This document shows positions 9,701 to 20,573 of a stretch of DNA of 64,000 nt, in pieces. The notes under the pieces were generated by a model. It ran no database searches. It had not been told where the DNA came from and saw only the letters and a program-made list of their open reading frames with translations. The translations under genes and the position numbers were made by a program. How positions within the stretch are numbered: position 1 is the stretch's first letter; each line of letters begins with the position of its first letter. This DNA comes from Micractinium sp. NFX-FRZ (lineage: Eukaryota > Chlorophyta > Trebouxiophyceae > Chlorellales > Chlorellaceae), in the NCBI GenBank assembly GCA_029339195.1, contig JAPTJF010000007.1:248001-312000 (forward strand), given 5' to 3'.

Positions 9701-12700
9701 GCGCCCCCTTTGAGTAAGCCCCTGCTCATCCCTCAGGATGGTCCTGTGCCCTAGAGGTCGGGTCAGGAGCCTGGCTCCCCATCGCACAGCCCTGACAGCA
9801 GCTGTAGCACTCCTGCCATCCAGGGCAGCAATGTCGCTCGCCAGCAGTGGCAGCAGCATGCACAGTCGTGTGCCTGATGTTCACACCCGCCACAGAGGGG
9901 AGCTGCAGGGCACCCACCCGACCGCCTCATGACATGAGAGGCTGCTGTGCCAGGAGCGCACCTGCCATGGAGGGCAGCGACATGAAGCCGTACTCGCTCA
10001 CAAACTTGGCGGGCGGGTAGGTGGCGGGGGAGAGGGCGTCGTCGACATAGTTGTAGTAGTGGACGTCGCCAAAACTGGGGTCGGCAACGTTGCCCCAGCT
10101 GCGGGGTGAGGAAAGAAGGGAGGTGTTGAGGGGACATCGGCAACGCTGCCCCATCCGCGGGGATATGGGGGCAAGGGGCGGTTTTCGAGAGGTCATATCA
10201 GATTAGTGGTACTAATGAACAAAGGAGGGTGTTGTAGATGCGGGCATTGCCGAGGGAGAGGTATTGCCATGCCGCCCCATTTTGTGGGGGAAGGGGGGAG
10301 GAACAAGCAGAGGCTACAGACGGGAGAAGAGGGTCAAGCAGTGGTGTGTGCCCCGTCTGTGCCGCCGACCCCATGAGTCCCCAGGCGCACCGCTTGGCGT
10401 ATGGCTCCCGGCTGATCAGGCCGTTGGATGGGGATGTGTCCACGTAGGTTGCGTTCGGGTCCACAGACAGCACCGCCTGCGGGAGGCAGTGAGTTTTGAT
10501 GGTCATATACTAAAGTCAAAGTCGCCAGGGGACAGGCGAAACGAGTTGCCAGTGCACACCATGTTTCTTGCACGGCCCACCCCCCGCCCTCACGTCACCA
10601 TGCGTCAGTGCCTGCTCGTCTCCACCCCAGCAGGAGAGCAATTTTCCAAATACCAGTTGCCGGCAACGCTGTGTCAGCTGGCAGAGAGGGTCACTTCCTG
10701 CAGGCGGCAACGCCACACCATCTGTAATAATTCATAGCGCATAATACAACAACACACAACCTCACCTGCCTCACCACGTCCACAAACAGCTTAGTGAAGT
10801 CGGCGGCATACAGCTTTGGGTTGACCTGGGTGGGCAGGAACCAATCGAATGCGGCTTCGTTCTCGTTGTTTCCGCCTGCTCAGGGGTGACCGGAGGGAAG
10901 CAAGGGGTGGGAGAGGACAGGGTGGAGAGGGTGGGACGGAGCGGAGCATGGGGCCGGAGTGAAGCGGGAGCAGCCTGGCAAGCATCGGCTGGCGCACGCC
11001 TGGTGATGCATTTGGGGCGCCCTGCCTTCCCTGCCTGCCCTGCTTTGATACCGATACAAGTTGCCTCATCTGCCGAGGCCAATTCAATTTCTCACCCCAT
11101 ATGACGACAGAAGGGTGGCTGCTCAGCCGGGAGACGTGGTGGGTCACCTCCAGCCAGGCCTGCAGGCCAACGCGAGAGGCGGCGTCAATGGACAGGGCTG
11201 CCTTTGCTGCCAGCGTGTGCACCGAGCCGTCTGTGCCCAGTCACCTGCCAGCCCCGCGGGCAGTCCCTTCCTGCTGCTTTTACAAGGCCACCAAACACAG
11301 CAGGGTGAACACCACTGGATGCAGCCTGCCTGCTGGAACGAAGGCCACCGTGCCAGCAGCAGCGACAGTGCCGCCGCACCAGCAGAATCCAGGCGCACCT
11401 CCCGCATGGAAGGGCACACGTGCTCCAGATGGATAGCGTCACCACCCCACAAACCCCACGGACATCACACCCCTCATCCCCGCATCACCACACCAGCCCC
11501 GGGCGCACCTCCCGCAGGAAGGGCGCATGCCGTGGGTACAGGGCGCAGGCAAACATGGCCTCCTGCCACACCAGCACCCCCGCCTCGTCACATGCGTCGT
11601 AGAAAGCCTCTGGAGGGACACAAAGGAGGAGGGTGAGTGGGGAGGGCAGGACGGGGGGAGTAGCTGCGGAGTGAGGGGGGCGGGGCAGCTGCAAGGGCGC
11701 TCGGGTGCTGCCGCTGGCAGTGCAGCCTGCCGGCATGTGAGAAGGCGCCGGCGCCAGCGCCAGGCCACTAGAAGTACCGATGGCAAGCAAGCGCTGCGCC
11801 CCGCTGCGGTCGTGCGCCTGGCACCACCGCCCCTCTTCCAAGTGTTGGCAACGTACCGGGGAAGTAGCGGCCGCCGCCCCACACCCGCAGCATATTCATG
11901 TGCGCCGCCTTGGCATCTACTACCAGCCGGCGCAGCTGCCCGGGCGTGACGGCCTGCTCAAATATGTGGGCGGGCACAATGTTGGCACCTGCGGAGGGGA
12001 GGGGAGGGCGGTGAAGGGCGCCAGGGGAGGCAGTGGAGCGAGGGGGTGGAATGATATGCGTAAGCAAGCAAGCCAGAGAGCTGCACCTGCTGGGGATGAC
12101 CATGCAAGTGCAGGTGCCCAAAAGCAACCAGCAGTATGGACAACATGGATTGCATGAACTTGCAATCAGATGTGGTACAGCCAGACCCGGTGCCGCACCA
12201 TGTGGCACATGCAGCGCACCGACCCACCTCTGGCGTACAGCGGCTGCCCGTTTAGGCGGAAGAAGAACGTCTCCCCAGCGCCACCTGGCAGTGGGTCTGT
12301 CACCAGCTCAGCAGAGCGCAGCCCGATGCGCCGGGTCATGCTGCTGGTGTGAGCAGACGGGGAGGCACCTTCTGCTGCAGGGGCAGCGCCCTCGGCTGCC
12401 GGTGCGGCAAGCCTGCTGTCGCTGGCGGGCCTGTAGGTCAGCTGCAGCGTGTAGAGAGGCTGTGCACCCAGGTCGTGAGGCCACCACAACTCTGGGTTGT
12501 CAATCACAACACGCAGGCTGTGCTTGACAGGGGCCGCTACCAATGCTGCACTGCCTGCAACCTCGCTGGCTGATCCGTCGCCTTCCGCTGCCGGCCAGGG
12601 GCAGCTGCCGCCGCCGCCGCTGCCGCCGCCTGCTGCTGTGCCACCCGCTGCTGCATCCTCCTGCGCAGCTGGAGCAGTGCTGATGTCAGCCTGTGCCTGC

Positions 12701-14740
12701 CAGCGCTGTTTCCCATCAGGACTGATCACTTCCAGCAGCAACTGCCCACGCTCTGCCTGCTCTGCCTGCTGTGCTGCTGAGTCAGCGCCAGCAGTGCTGG
12801 CTGCCTGCCGTGGCGGCGGCAGCAGCAGACCATCCGCCGCCACTTCGAAGCTTCCGTTGTCGAACCGGCGCTGCCGCACCGCCATGCCTGCACAGGGGGC
12901 AGCGTGCAGACGTCGCCAGCTTGGCAGCTGTCTGTCAGGCACAGGCTGTGCGCAGGTGGCACCTGTCTCCCCGCCTTTGCAGCCCCCATCCTGTGCTCCT
13001 TTTGCACTTTGCACTGCTCCTGGCAAACGAACTCGGTCCGGCAGCTGCCCTTCACCGCCCAGCTGGCAAATAACGCACTGCACACCCACCAGTAAGAGTG
13101 GCGCTGCTGTGCGCCCGAAGCTCCACTGCTCCTGAGATGCCGGCGGGCGCGAATGCCGGCCCCCAGTCCCTGCTCGTTACGAAGGAAAGGGAGTGCGTGC
13201 GTCAGTGCTGCCAGTGCCAGCCATGCTTGCCCCTCAGCAGCTGCATGCTGTGGGGGTGATTTGGGCTGGGTGGTGGTGTGCCTCTGGCAGGCCCCTGCCT
13301 GCATCCCGTGTACCAACCTCAAGCCCAGGAGCGCTGCGCTTTGCCCGACATCGTAAGTAATTCTGCCGCTCGCCCGCCCACCCGCCCACCCACCAGCCAA
13401 AGTCGCTTGCCGCCTTGCGGATGAAGTTGTAGCCGGGCAGGGCGCCCACCAGCTGCAGGCAGGGCGGGAGGGGTAGAAATGCTGGTACTTTTCGGCAGGG
13501 TGGCGAGTGGGCAGGCAGGCAGGAAGACGTGAGAAGGGTTGCCTGCAGGCAAGCAGGGTGGGCAAGGCAACAGCACTGGCTCACTCACTGGTGACGGTTG
13601 CGCATCGCCACATGCAAGCTCCGGCCCGGTCCCAGGCCCCTCCATGCACGCGCACCTCAACAGGCGCCTCACTTACCACCATTCACCCACCAGCTTGACC
13701 ACTCACCCTTTGAGGTATTGACCCAGGTATTGATTAAGGTATCCACTTGCACCCACCTGGTTGGCTGGCACATCATAGGGGTATGCCTCCTGCTCCGCTG
13801 CCGCGTAGGCGGGTGCTGAGAAGAGTGTCACGCCGAGCAGGTTGCGCCCCTCCGACAGCAGCCGTGTGACGTCAAAAGAGTGCGGGCGGTGCGCGTTGGC
13901 GGTGCGCCCGAGCGCCACGCTGTTCAGGCTGACCTCCGAGACTGCACACAGGGAGGGAGGGAGCAGTAGTGAAAAGGCAGGGGCGTGGTTAGCGAGGGCT
14001 CAGGGCGAGCTTGAAGTCCAGGCTTTCCTTCTGGCCTCGCTGCTGCTCGTCTCTGCCTCACAACCGCAACCCCCTGCCCACACCCGCACACCCGTATCCA
14101 TCCCAGAGCCCTGATGCAGCAAGTGGGTGCCTGCCATCTTTCTGGCTGTGGTATCCAACCCTTGAAGCACACACACCGCCTCCCGCCCCCGCCCCCGCAC
14201 GCACCCGTGTCCAGCCCTTCAAAGTGCAGGAGCACAGCGGCGTGGCGCAGCAGCTGTGGCGGCGCCTCAAACTGCAGGCTGAAGGTCCAGTTGTCCCAGG
14301 CCGCCCACCGCTGCTCCAGCTCCCCAAATCTGTCGGCGGGATGGGAGGTCAGCTTTGGGTGGGCAGGCTTGAGGGTGGAGATGGAGGGGCAGAGTTGCGG
14401 GGCAGAGGGGCGGTGCCCCCTAGAGGGTGCACAACAAGGGCACCGCAGGGTGGGACACAAAGAAAGGCAATTGCAGGGCAGACTGTTGAGCCCACCTGTA
14501 GAGAGGGTCCCCCACGATGCCCGCCTGGTGAAGCAGCTGCAGGGCTGCTGCCGGGACGGCCACTCCCTCTAAGCTCACGTTGCCGAAGCCGCGGCTGTTG
14601 TCCAGCCGCCAGCCTGGCAAATCGTGCAGGGGCAGGGCCGGCACAGCGGCGGCCACTGACGTCACCGCTGCCATTGAAAGCAAGAGCAGAATCAGAACAT
14701 GTATGGGAGGCTGTGTGCTGGCCGTTTGGGTGCTGTCCAT
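6703..14740 (-). CDS. Beta-mannosidase, glycoside hydrolase family 2, secretory
   Basis: Hydrolyses terminal beta-mannosyl residues from N-glycan or mannan oligosaccharides, probably in vacuole or cell wall. Exons: 14496..14740, 14205..14329, 13757..13941, 13394..13452, 13090..13169, 12228..12887, 11857..11988, 11509..11609, 11096..11159, 10766..10875, 10391..10476, 9962..10098, 9191..9801, 8847..8888, 8431..8519, 8122..8198, 6703..7775; about 1291 residues. An N-terminal hydrophobic signal ([18 protein letters not shown]) is followed by the GH2 domains: [26 protein letters not shown], the acid/base motif WGGNNENE, the nucleophile motif [10 protein letters not shown], and [12 protein letters not shown]. 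It is longer than usual (~880) because of Ala/Gly/Gln inserts and a C-terminal extension ending in a short hydrophobic tail ([12 protein letters not shown]). The acceptor at 9801 is one of several in-phase choices; the rest are firm. Confidence 0.92.
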
Positions 14741-15271
14741 GGGGTTGTGTGCTGGCCTTGGAGGTTTGACTGACTGGTCGGTCGGCACGGCGCCGCTGCC
14801 CCGTCGCCCCCTGCCGGGCAGCACCGCCCTGCCACTGCTCTGCTCCGCCGTGTTATGATCCTGCTGCGACAGCCTCCCAGCGGTCTGAAAGATGCCAGGT
14901 GGTTGCTGAGCCGCTCAAAGGGCCAGCCGCGGTCTCGAACGAGAAGAGCGACGCGCAGGGTTTGCGACACCAGAAGCCGGCAGGCTGCATGCGGCTTGAA
15001 CACGCCAATTGAATGGCATCCAGCCATCGATGCAGCGATACGAGCGATCGAGCCAACCTAGAATGCGTGCCAAGCTGGCAGGCGGCGCGCCGGCGTCCAT
15101 CACGCCCGCCCCATGCGCTCCTCTCTTGGCTGTCAATCAAATGTGTCACATTGCTGTCATGGTCATAAAGTTCAGCTCTCAGTACTTCAAAAATGGGGCT
15201 GTCTGCTGTGTATCAATGGCGGCCCGCAAATGGGCCACCCATGCCAGGCTGGCAGCGGGCCTCCCCCCCGC
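14741..15271. other. Beta-mannosidase promoter region, present twice in the window
   Basis: About 530 bases between the beta-mannosidase ATG and the stop of the truncated nuclease copy. The whole stretch recurs at 20050-20573 with scattered changes, so the same promoter DNA also sits ahead of the beta-mannosidase relic. No TATA box is clear. Confidence 0.6.
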
Positions 15272-16105
15272 TCACGCCATCCCAGCGTCGCTGCTCTCTG
15301 CCGTGCTGCGTGGGCTCAGGGGGCTGCTTGCTGCACTAGAGGCCGCTAGTGCCACCCCTCCCGGCCCAGCTGCTGCCGCCTCCGCTGCTGCTGCCGCTGC
15401 TGCTGGGTCCGCCACTGGCGTTAGCCGCAGCACCGCCCCGACAGGCAGGTGGTCCGAGGGGTGCCAGCGGTTGGGCATGAAGCATTTGTCGACCAGAGGC
15501 CGCAGCTCCTGCTGCAGCGGCCGCATGACGGCACTGCAGGGACGATGAACGAGGGACGGGCCACGAGGATCGTGAGTGGGGGTTGACAACCGCAGGTGGG
15601 CGAGGGGAGAGCACAAGGCACCCTTCATCAGCCCTGCCCCTTCTGCGGCAGGCCAGCGCTCACCGCTCCCGCCAGCTGCCCCCTCTGCGATGCACGCTGC
15701 TCGTAGTAACTCCCCGCCCAGCCTGGCAGCCCGCCTCACCTGATGCCCATGTGGCGGCTGCACCAGATGAAGTCCAGCACACAGTGCGCCGGCCCCGTCT
15801 GCGCGGCACGGCAGGCGCATAGCAGGCTCAGCAGGAGCGGGCAGCAGCGCGTTTTGGGGTGACAAGATGGAAGGAGCCCAGCCATGCTGATCCCCTTGAC
15901 ATTGCTTGGCTAATCAGCTGGAGAGCAGGCATAGCACAGCGTGCCAGCCATCACCTAGCCACCGCTCAATGTGCCACTGCAGGCCACTGCCCGGTGCTCT
16001 GCCACATGGCCGCCTTCTCACAGCTTGGAAGCGCCCTGTCTCTGCACATGGGGACCGCCCGCCTGCTCCTGTGCCGCCTCGCTGCCTCCCGCCGGTCCCA
16101 CAAAC
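15272..16105 (-). pseudogene. Truncated copy of the EEP nuclease gene (last two exons only)
   Basis: Copy of exons 6 and 7 of the intact gene at 20574-23459. Exon 6 copy is 15740..15798 and exon 7 copy is 15272..15533, with the same lengths (59 and 262), splice sites and stop as the intact gene. Homology continues upstream to about 16105 and stops before exon 5. The catalytic N-terminal two-thirds are absent, so no nuclease can be made. The surviving frame still contains MPNRWHPSDHLPVGAVLRL with no internal stop, so decay of the coding part is mild. Confidence 0.85.
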
Positions 16106-16379
16106 AACTGAAGGAGTGGGTTAGTTGCCAAATCAAGTCGCCCAGGTAGCCCTGACCCTTCTGGCCAGTCGGTCTGGAGGACCCCGCTCTCTAGCCTCGG
16201 TGTGGTGCGCACCCCTGATGTTTGCAGCGATTGCCTTGCTAGATACTTGGAAGACACCGTGGCAGGGGCCCGGGCAGGGTGCTGTGCCATTGGAACTGCT
16301 GGCGCCAGGTGGCGTGTGCTCTCCGTTCCTGTTTATTTGTCTATGCTGTGCAATGAACAAGCCGCTAAAGGGTGCTTCT

Positions 16380-16560
16380 ACTGTATAAAACATCTAGCAA
16401 GCGTGTCAAACGTTGCCAAGCCGTGTTTACAAAAAGCTGCAGCACAGCACGACAGCTGCTGCCAGCAGCATGCGCTAGCACACCCACCACACGCAGGCTT
16501 ACTTTCGCCCTGCAGCTCTCCCATCTCCTGCTGCAACCAATATAAACTAACTTGAAGGGC
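16380..16560 (-). pseudogene. Beta-mannosidase relic: 3' end
   Basis: About 120-180 bases match the end of the beta-mannosidase frame and its 3' flank (6640-6850) in the same orientation, with small deletions. It includes the region coding QQEMGELQG, but the terminal hydrophobic tail is disrupted. It is separated from the other relic pieces (19505-19870, 20041-20250) by about 3 kb holding two unrelated small genes. Confidence 0.75.
16541..16546 (+). promoter_or_regulatory. TATAAA upstream of the small plus-strand gene
   Basis: TATAAA lies about 180 bases before the ATG at 16724, inside the beta-mannosidase 3' relic. At the same place the intact beta-mannosidase reads TACACA, so the motif arose after duplication. 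Whether it works as a promoter is a guess. Confidence 0.3.
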
Positions 16561-16723
16561 ACTGCCACCGGGCGCGGGCTCATTGCCCCAGCAACAGCGC
16601 CACTGGCCAGTGGCGCTGCTATGCGCGACGGGCGGGCTCATCTCTACATAGGCTCATCTCTATCTCGGCTACGCGTAGCTACGTCCCCTCTTGGTCCTTT
16701 GGGTCTCCTCGTCTCTGGCAACC

Positions 16724-17635
16724 ATGGCTCAGCAGCTTCCAGCCATGCCGCCGGTGCCTGCACCAGGGGGCAACCCGCTCGGCAACCCAGCCAACCCGGC
16801 GCCGGGCTTGAATGCGGCAGACATTGCAGCAGCGGTAGCGCCACTGCTGGCTCCGCTGCAGGCGGGGCATGCGCAGGTCCTGCAGCGGCTGTCGGTGTTG
16901 GACGCGCGGCTGTCCAACGTGGGGCGCCGCGCGCAGAACAGTGCTACACAGCCGCTGACCCATGCGCGCCTGGTGCCGCTGGCCAAGGAGCTGCAGCCGG
17001 CCGCGGGCGCTGCCGCAGTGGGCGCCCTGCCACCGCATGGCACCTTCCCGGGCACCTGGGCAGAAGTGGAGACGGTGAGTGGAGCCGTGGTGTTGTGTGT
17101 GCACGACTGAGCGGTGCAAGCCGGCATACTCTCACCTGCTTTTGGCATGCCTGCAGCACTCCCAGCACAAGGCTCATGGCTTACCTCGTCCAACTGGCAC
17201 TTTCCCACCCTGCCCATCCTTCATTTTATGCAGCTCACCCACGCGCAGCTGAACACGCTCTCCACTTTCTACGGCGAGCTGTTCGGTGGCCCCAACAGAA
17301 ACGCAGGAGGTGCGTGCGTTACGCTCATTGTTGTCGCCGCCGAGCGTTGCACTGCGCCGCTGTAGAAGAGAGGGGTGGGCGGTGGGGCAGCACGGGCTGA
17401 GGGGCGCAGCATGAGCACGCACGTAAAGACGGTGCGTGGCTTGTGCTGCTTTGCACGACAGGCGAGCCTGCCAGGATTGGCTTTGGGCGCCGCCATCCCC
17501 TGCCAAACGCTGGGTCGTGCGGCGGGGCGCGCTGCCGTGCTGCCCAGCCTCAGCACACTTTGCGCTCCCCACTTTATTGCAACTGCAGCGCTGGCGCCCC
17601 GGCGCATAGCCTTCAGGGAGTTCATCACGCTGTGA
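16724..17635 (+). CDS. Small hypothetical protein, three exons
   Basis: Not recognised with certainty. Exons 16724..17074, 17234..17309, 17589..17635 join in phase (0, then 1) to give 157 residues. The N-terminus is Pro/Gly/Asn-rich, then a helical part (ADIAAAVAPLLAPLQAGH), then LSNVGRRAQNSATQPLTHAR, GTFPGTWAEVE, LNTLSTFYGELFGGPN, and the end RRIAFREFITL. The layout (a two-exon end with a FREF-type terminus) reminds me of small multicopy proteins of unknown role seen in algae and fungi, but I cannot name the family. It lies on the strand opposite its neighbours, inside the degenerate duplication, and a TGTAA signal follows at 17957. Confidence 0.6.
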
Positions 17636-18913
17636 AGCGCGCAGCACGCCCGTGCCGCACCGCCCACCGCGCCTGCGGGCCAGCAGCCCGCGCCATCGCG
17701 CCCACCGCGGCGCGCACGGCACCCCCTGCATGGGCGGCGCGGCACGCCGCTGGCATGAGCCAGCCTCAGGGCACCACCCCAGCCAGCCGCAGCCGCCTCT
17801 CCCTTCCCAGGGCATATCTCGCCCCGTCGACCGTGTGCAATCGCGCAGCCAGCTGGGCTGGCTCCCCTGTGCACCGCTATCTAGCCGGCGATCCCCGCGC
17901 AGCGCAGTGCCTGATTTGCGCGCCTGGTGTGCCCTGCGCCCCCTTGCCAATGCCAATGTAACCTGTATTGAACACCCCTCGCCCGCGCCTTGAGGCTTTC
18001 CCCGCAAAACCCAATTCTTCCCCTCAGCCCTTGCGCTGGCTTCCAATGTTCAGGGAGCTGCCCTGTCTCCACCTCACCCGCTGCAGCAGTACATATGCTG
18101 TACTCACATGCAACAGCACCCACGCCGTGATACCTTTGAGCAGTACCTTCCTCTGCTTTACTTTCATCCCTGTACCTTCCTGCCCCCTCCTGCCATCCCT
18201 TCACCCTGCCCCACACTTTCCGTTGCACCCGCTGCCTTGCTACCTGTGGCCCACAACTGCGGTCCTTCTCTGTCTCCCCATTCATCCCCACGCCCTGCTG
18301 TACCCTTCGGCCCACGTCTCTGCTTGCTATTCCCGCGTTACATGCGGCAGCGAAGCTGTGTGCTTTGTAAACAGCCTGCTCAATCATAGGGGGGGGAACC
18401 AATACAGGCTGCTCCAGCAGGCTCGCTGGCGGGGCAAGGCAGGTGCCGGGGTGCCCTGGAGGATTGGGCTCGGTGTAATAATTAAAAGGCTGACGTAGAA
18501 AGCTGGGGTGTGCTGGCTGGTGGTTCATTGGCAGCAAGATGATGTGGGCAAGTGCGAGAGGGAGCACTTGCGGCAGAGCGCGCCAGTCGGGGCAGGTACA
18601 ACTGAAGCGGGCCGGAGGCAGAAGGGAGGAACCGACAACAAGGAGCGGCAGTGCATGGCTATCAAGGGGATGAAGGGAACATAGGCGCACGCTGGGTGGC
18701 GGGCATGCGTTGGGGGCGCTAAACCAAACCAAGCCTACTATGTGGCGCATGTTGGGTGAGGCAGCATCATGGTGTTTTCTTTCATTTGTGTTTGCTTGGG
18801 GCCGGCGATTGCAGCTTTGGAGCTCAAGTGTAGCGGGCAGGGCAGCACCCGGCTAGCAGGTGCGACAGCATCAACGAGCGCCAGGCACGCTGGGCATGCT
18901 GGGCAGGCCCCCC
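17636..18913. other. About 1.3 kb without a supported gene
   Basis: Contains the TGTAA at 17957-17961. The composition from about 17970 to 18500 is unusually pyrimidine-rich on the plus strand (C/T runs such as CTTCCTGCCCCCTCCTGCC) and less GC-rich than the coding regions. No conserved reading frame was recognised. It may be part of an insertion that separates the beta-mannosidase relic pieces. Confidence 0.45.
17957..17961 (+). terminator. TGTAA poly(A) signal
   Basis: Plus-strand TGTAA about 320 bases after the TGA at 17635, a candidate 3' end for the small plus-strand gene. Confidence 0.4.
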
Positions 18914-19450
18914 TCAACCGGAGAGCTCAAACGGGAGCTCCAGGTGTCGTAGCGGTACCGCCGCCGGCGCTGCCAGGAAGCTGCCGGCCGTGTCTGGCAG
19001 CAGGCCGTGGTGGCAGAGCGCCTCGCTGGCAAGCAGCACATAGTCTGGCAGCAGCGGGCGGCACAGCGCGGCCATGCGCGCGCGCTGCATCGACGTCAGC
19101 GCCTTGTCTGCGCCAGCGCAGGGGTGTGGGCGGGGGGCGGGGGGCAGAGGGCAGTAGGGGGTCGGTTGGGCAGTGGCTCTCTTGCAGGGGGCGTACAGGG
19201 CTGGGCGGGGGTGGGCGCCCGAGAGAGCATGAGGCCTCAACTGGAATGCGGCGGGTCGGGGTCCAGCAGCAGGGCTAGGTGCGCAGGAGCAGGCTTGGGG
19301 CGGGAGATGATGCGGGAAGGCAACATGGGGCCACGGCGGGGCAGCGCACTCACCGACTGCGCAGCTCAGCTCCAGCAGCGCCATCAGCGCCTGGTCGGGC
19401 TGCTGGCTCAGCAGGCCCACGGCCTCGGTGAGTCGCTGGTAGCGGGACAT
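18914..19450 (-). CDS. Small hypothetical protein, two exons
   Basis: Exons 19354..19450 and 18914..19107 join in phase 1 to give 96 residues, all helical-looking: MSRYQRLTEAVGLLSQQPDQ, then DKALTSMQRARMAALCRPLL, ending in LRHLELPFELSG. Not recognised. An acceptor-like CTGCAG lies just before the ATG, so it could be the 3' end of a larger gene whose upstream exons were lost when the neighbouring beta-mannosidase relic was joined to it. No TGTAA signal was found after the stop. Confidence 0.42.
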   Translation of the reverse strand: MSRYQRLTEAVGLLSQQPDQALMALLELSCAVGECAAPPWPHVAFPHHLPPQACSCAPSPAAGPRPAAFQLRPHALSGAHPRPALYAPCKRATAQPTPYCPLPPAPRPHPCAGADKALTSMQRARMAALCRPLLPDYVLLASEALCHHGLLPDTAGSFLAAPAAVPLRHLELPFELSG

Positions 19451-19504
19451 GCAGGAGCTGCAGGCAAGGGGGTAGGGGAGGACGAACGTTGCAGACCAGG
19501 ACTT

Positions 19505-19870
19505 GAGTACGTTGCCACTCCAGGAGGGGCCCCTGCAGGTGGGTGGGCAGGTGGGCAGGTGAGATGGAGGTAGGGTGGGAGGCAGGGATCCTAGCCAGGA
19601 AAGAAAGGGAATGCAGGAATGTTGGTACCCCGGAGGCTCATGCCTGGGGTGCAGACCAGGCAGGCGGGCGGGCAGGAGGGCAAGGGACCGCAGCGTGCCA
19701 GACGGCCATGCTGACGTCGCACGGCGTGCAAACAGAAGTGGCGGACCGCCTCCTCCCCCTCTCCCTGCCCGCCTGCCGGATCCCCACCTGCCAGATGTCG
19801 TTCAGCTGCCAGTAGAGCACACCCATGGTCTGTAGGCCGGCCAGGGGGCAAGAGCAAGGTGAATGGCAGG
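19505..19870 (-). pseudogene. Beta-mannosidase relic: exon 14, part of exon 15 and flanking intron
   Basis: Matches 8510-8900 in the same orientation. The exon 14 copy at 19788..19829 keeps the residues [12 protein letters not shown] and both splice sites. The exon 15 copy breaks after about the first 15 bases (GGCCCCTCCTGGAG) and runs into unrelated DNA next to the small gene 18914-19450. Confidence 0.85.
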
Positions 19871-19920
19871 CAGGCAGGCAGGCAGGCAGGCGGGCAGGCA
19901 GGCAGGCGGGCGGGAAGGCT
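19863..19920. repeat. GGCA microsatellite
   Basis: Run of GGCA units with a few GGCG variants, inside the beta-mannosidase relic. The matching intron position of the intact gene (about 8920) has only one or two units. Similar GGCA runs occur at about 609-632, 42179-42200 and 52360-52410. Confidence 0.8.
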
Positions 19921-20040
19921 GCCACGTGGGCGTGCGCGCAGGGCAGGGAGGCCACCACACTTGGTGCGAGCCAGCTGGGGGATGTTGTAGAAGTGGTTGT
20001 AATCAGGGTTTTGCCAAGCTGAGGAAGGGAGGGGGAAAGT

Positions 20041-20573
20041 GCTGTCCATGGGGTTGTGTGCTGGCCTTGGAGGTTTGACTGACTGGTCGCTCGGCACGGC
20101 GCCGCTGCCCCGTCGCCCCCTACCGGGCAGCACCGCCCTGCCACTGCTCTGCTCCGCCGTGTTCTGATCCTGCTGCGACAGACTCCCAGCGGTCTGAACG
20201 ATGCCAGGTGGTTGCTGAGCCGCTCAAAGGGCCAGCCGCGGTCTCGAACGAGAAGAGCGACGCGCAGGGTTTGCGACACCAGAAGCCGGCAGGCTGCGGG
20301 TCGCTTGAACACGCCAATTGAATGGCATCCAGCCATCGATGCAGCGATACGAGCGATCGAGCCAACCTAGAATGCGTGCCAAGGCAGCGCGCCGGCGTCC
20401 GTCACGCCCGCCCCAAACCCTCCTCTCTTGGCTGTCAATCAAATGTGTCACATTGCTGTCATGGTCAAAAAATTCAGCACTCAGTACTTCAAAAATGGGG
20501 CTGTCTGCTGCGTATCAATGGCGGCCCGCAAATGGGCCACCCATGCCAGGCTGGCAGCGGGCCTCTCAACTGC
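20041..20573 (-). pseudogene. Beta-mannosidase relic: promoter and first codons
   Basis: Matches 14731-15271, including the ATG (20047-20049) and the codons for MDST. Immediately after, the sequence leaves the signal peptide and runs into intron-like DNA related to 8900-9060, so exons 1 to 13 are deleted. On the right it continues without a break into the 3' end of the intact EEP nuclease gene. Confidence 0.85.

Noticed and set aside
11159..11222. Earlier start of beta-mannosidase exon 9 giving [14 protein letters not shown]
   Set aside because: The acceptor at 11160 (GGCCTGCAG) is stronger and removes an insertion not expected before [14 protein letters not shown].
17310..17365. Read-through end of the small plus-strand gene at TAG 17365
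   Set aside because: Splicing at 17309 to 17589 keeps phase and yields the more convincing end RRIAFREFITL; read-through remains possible if the intron is retained.
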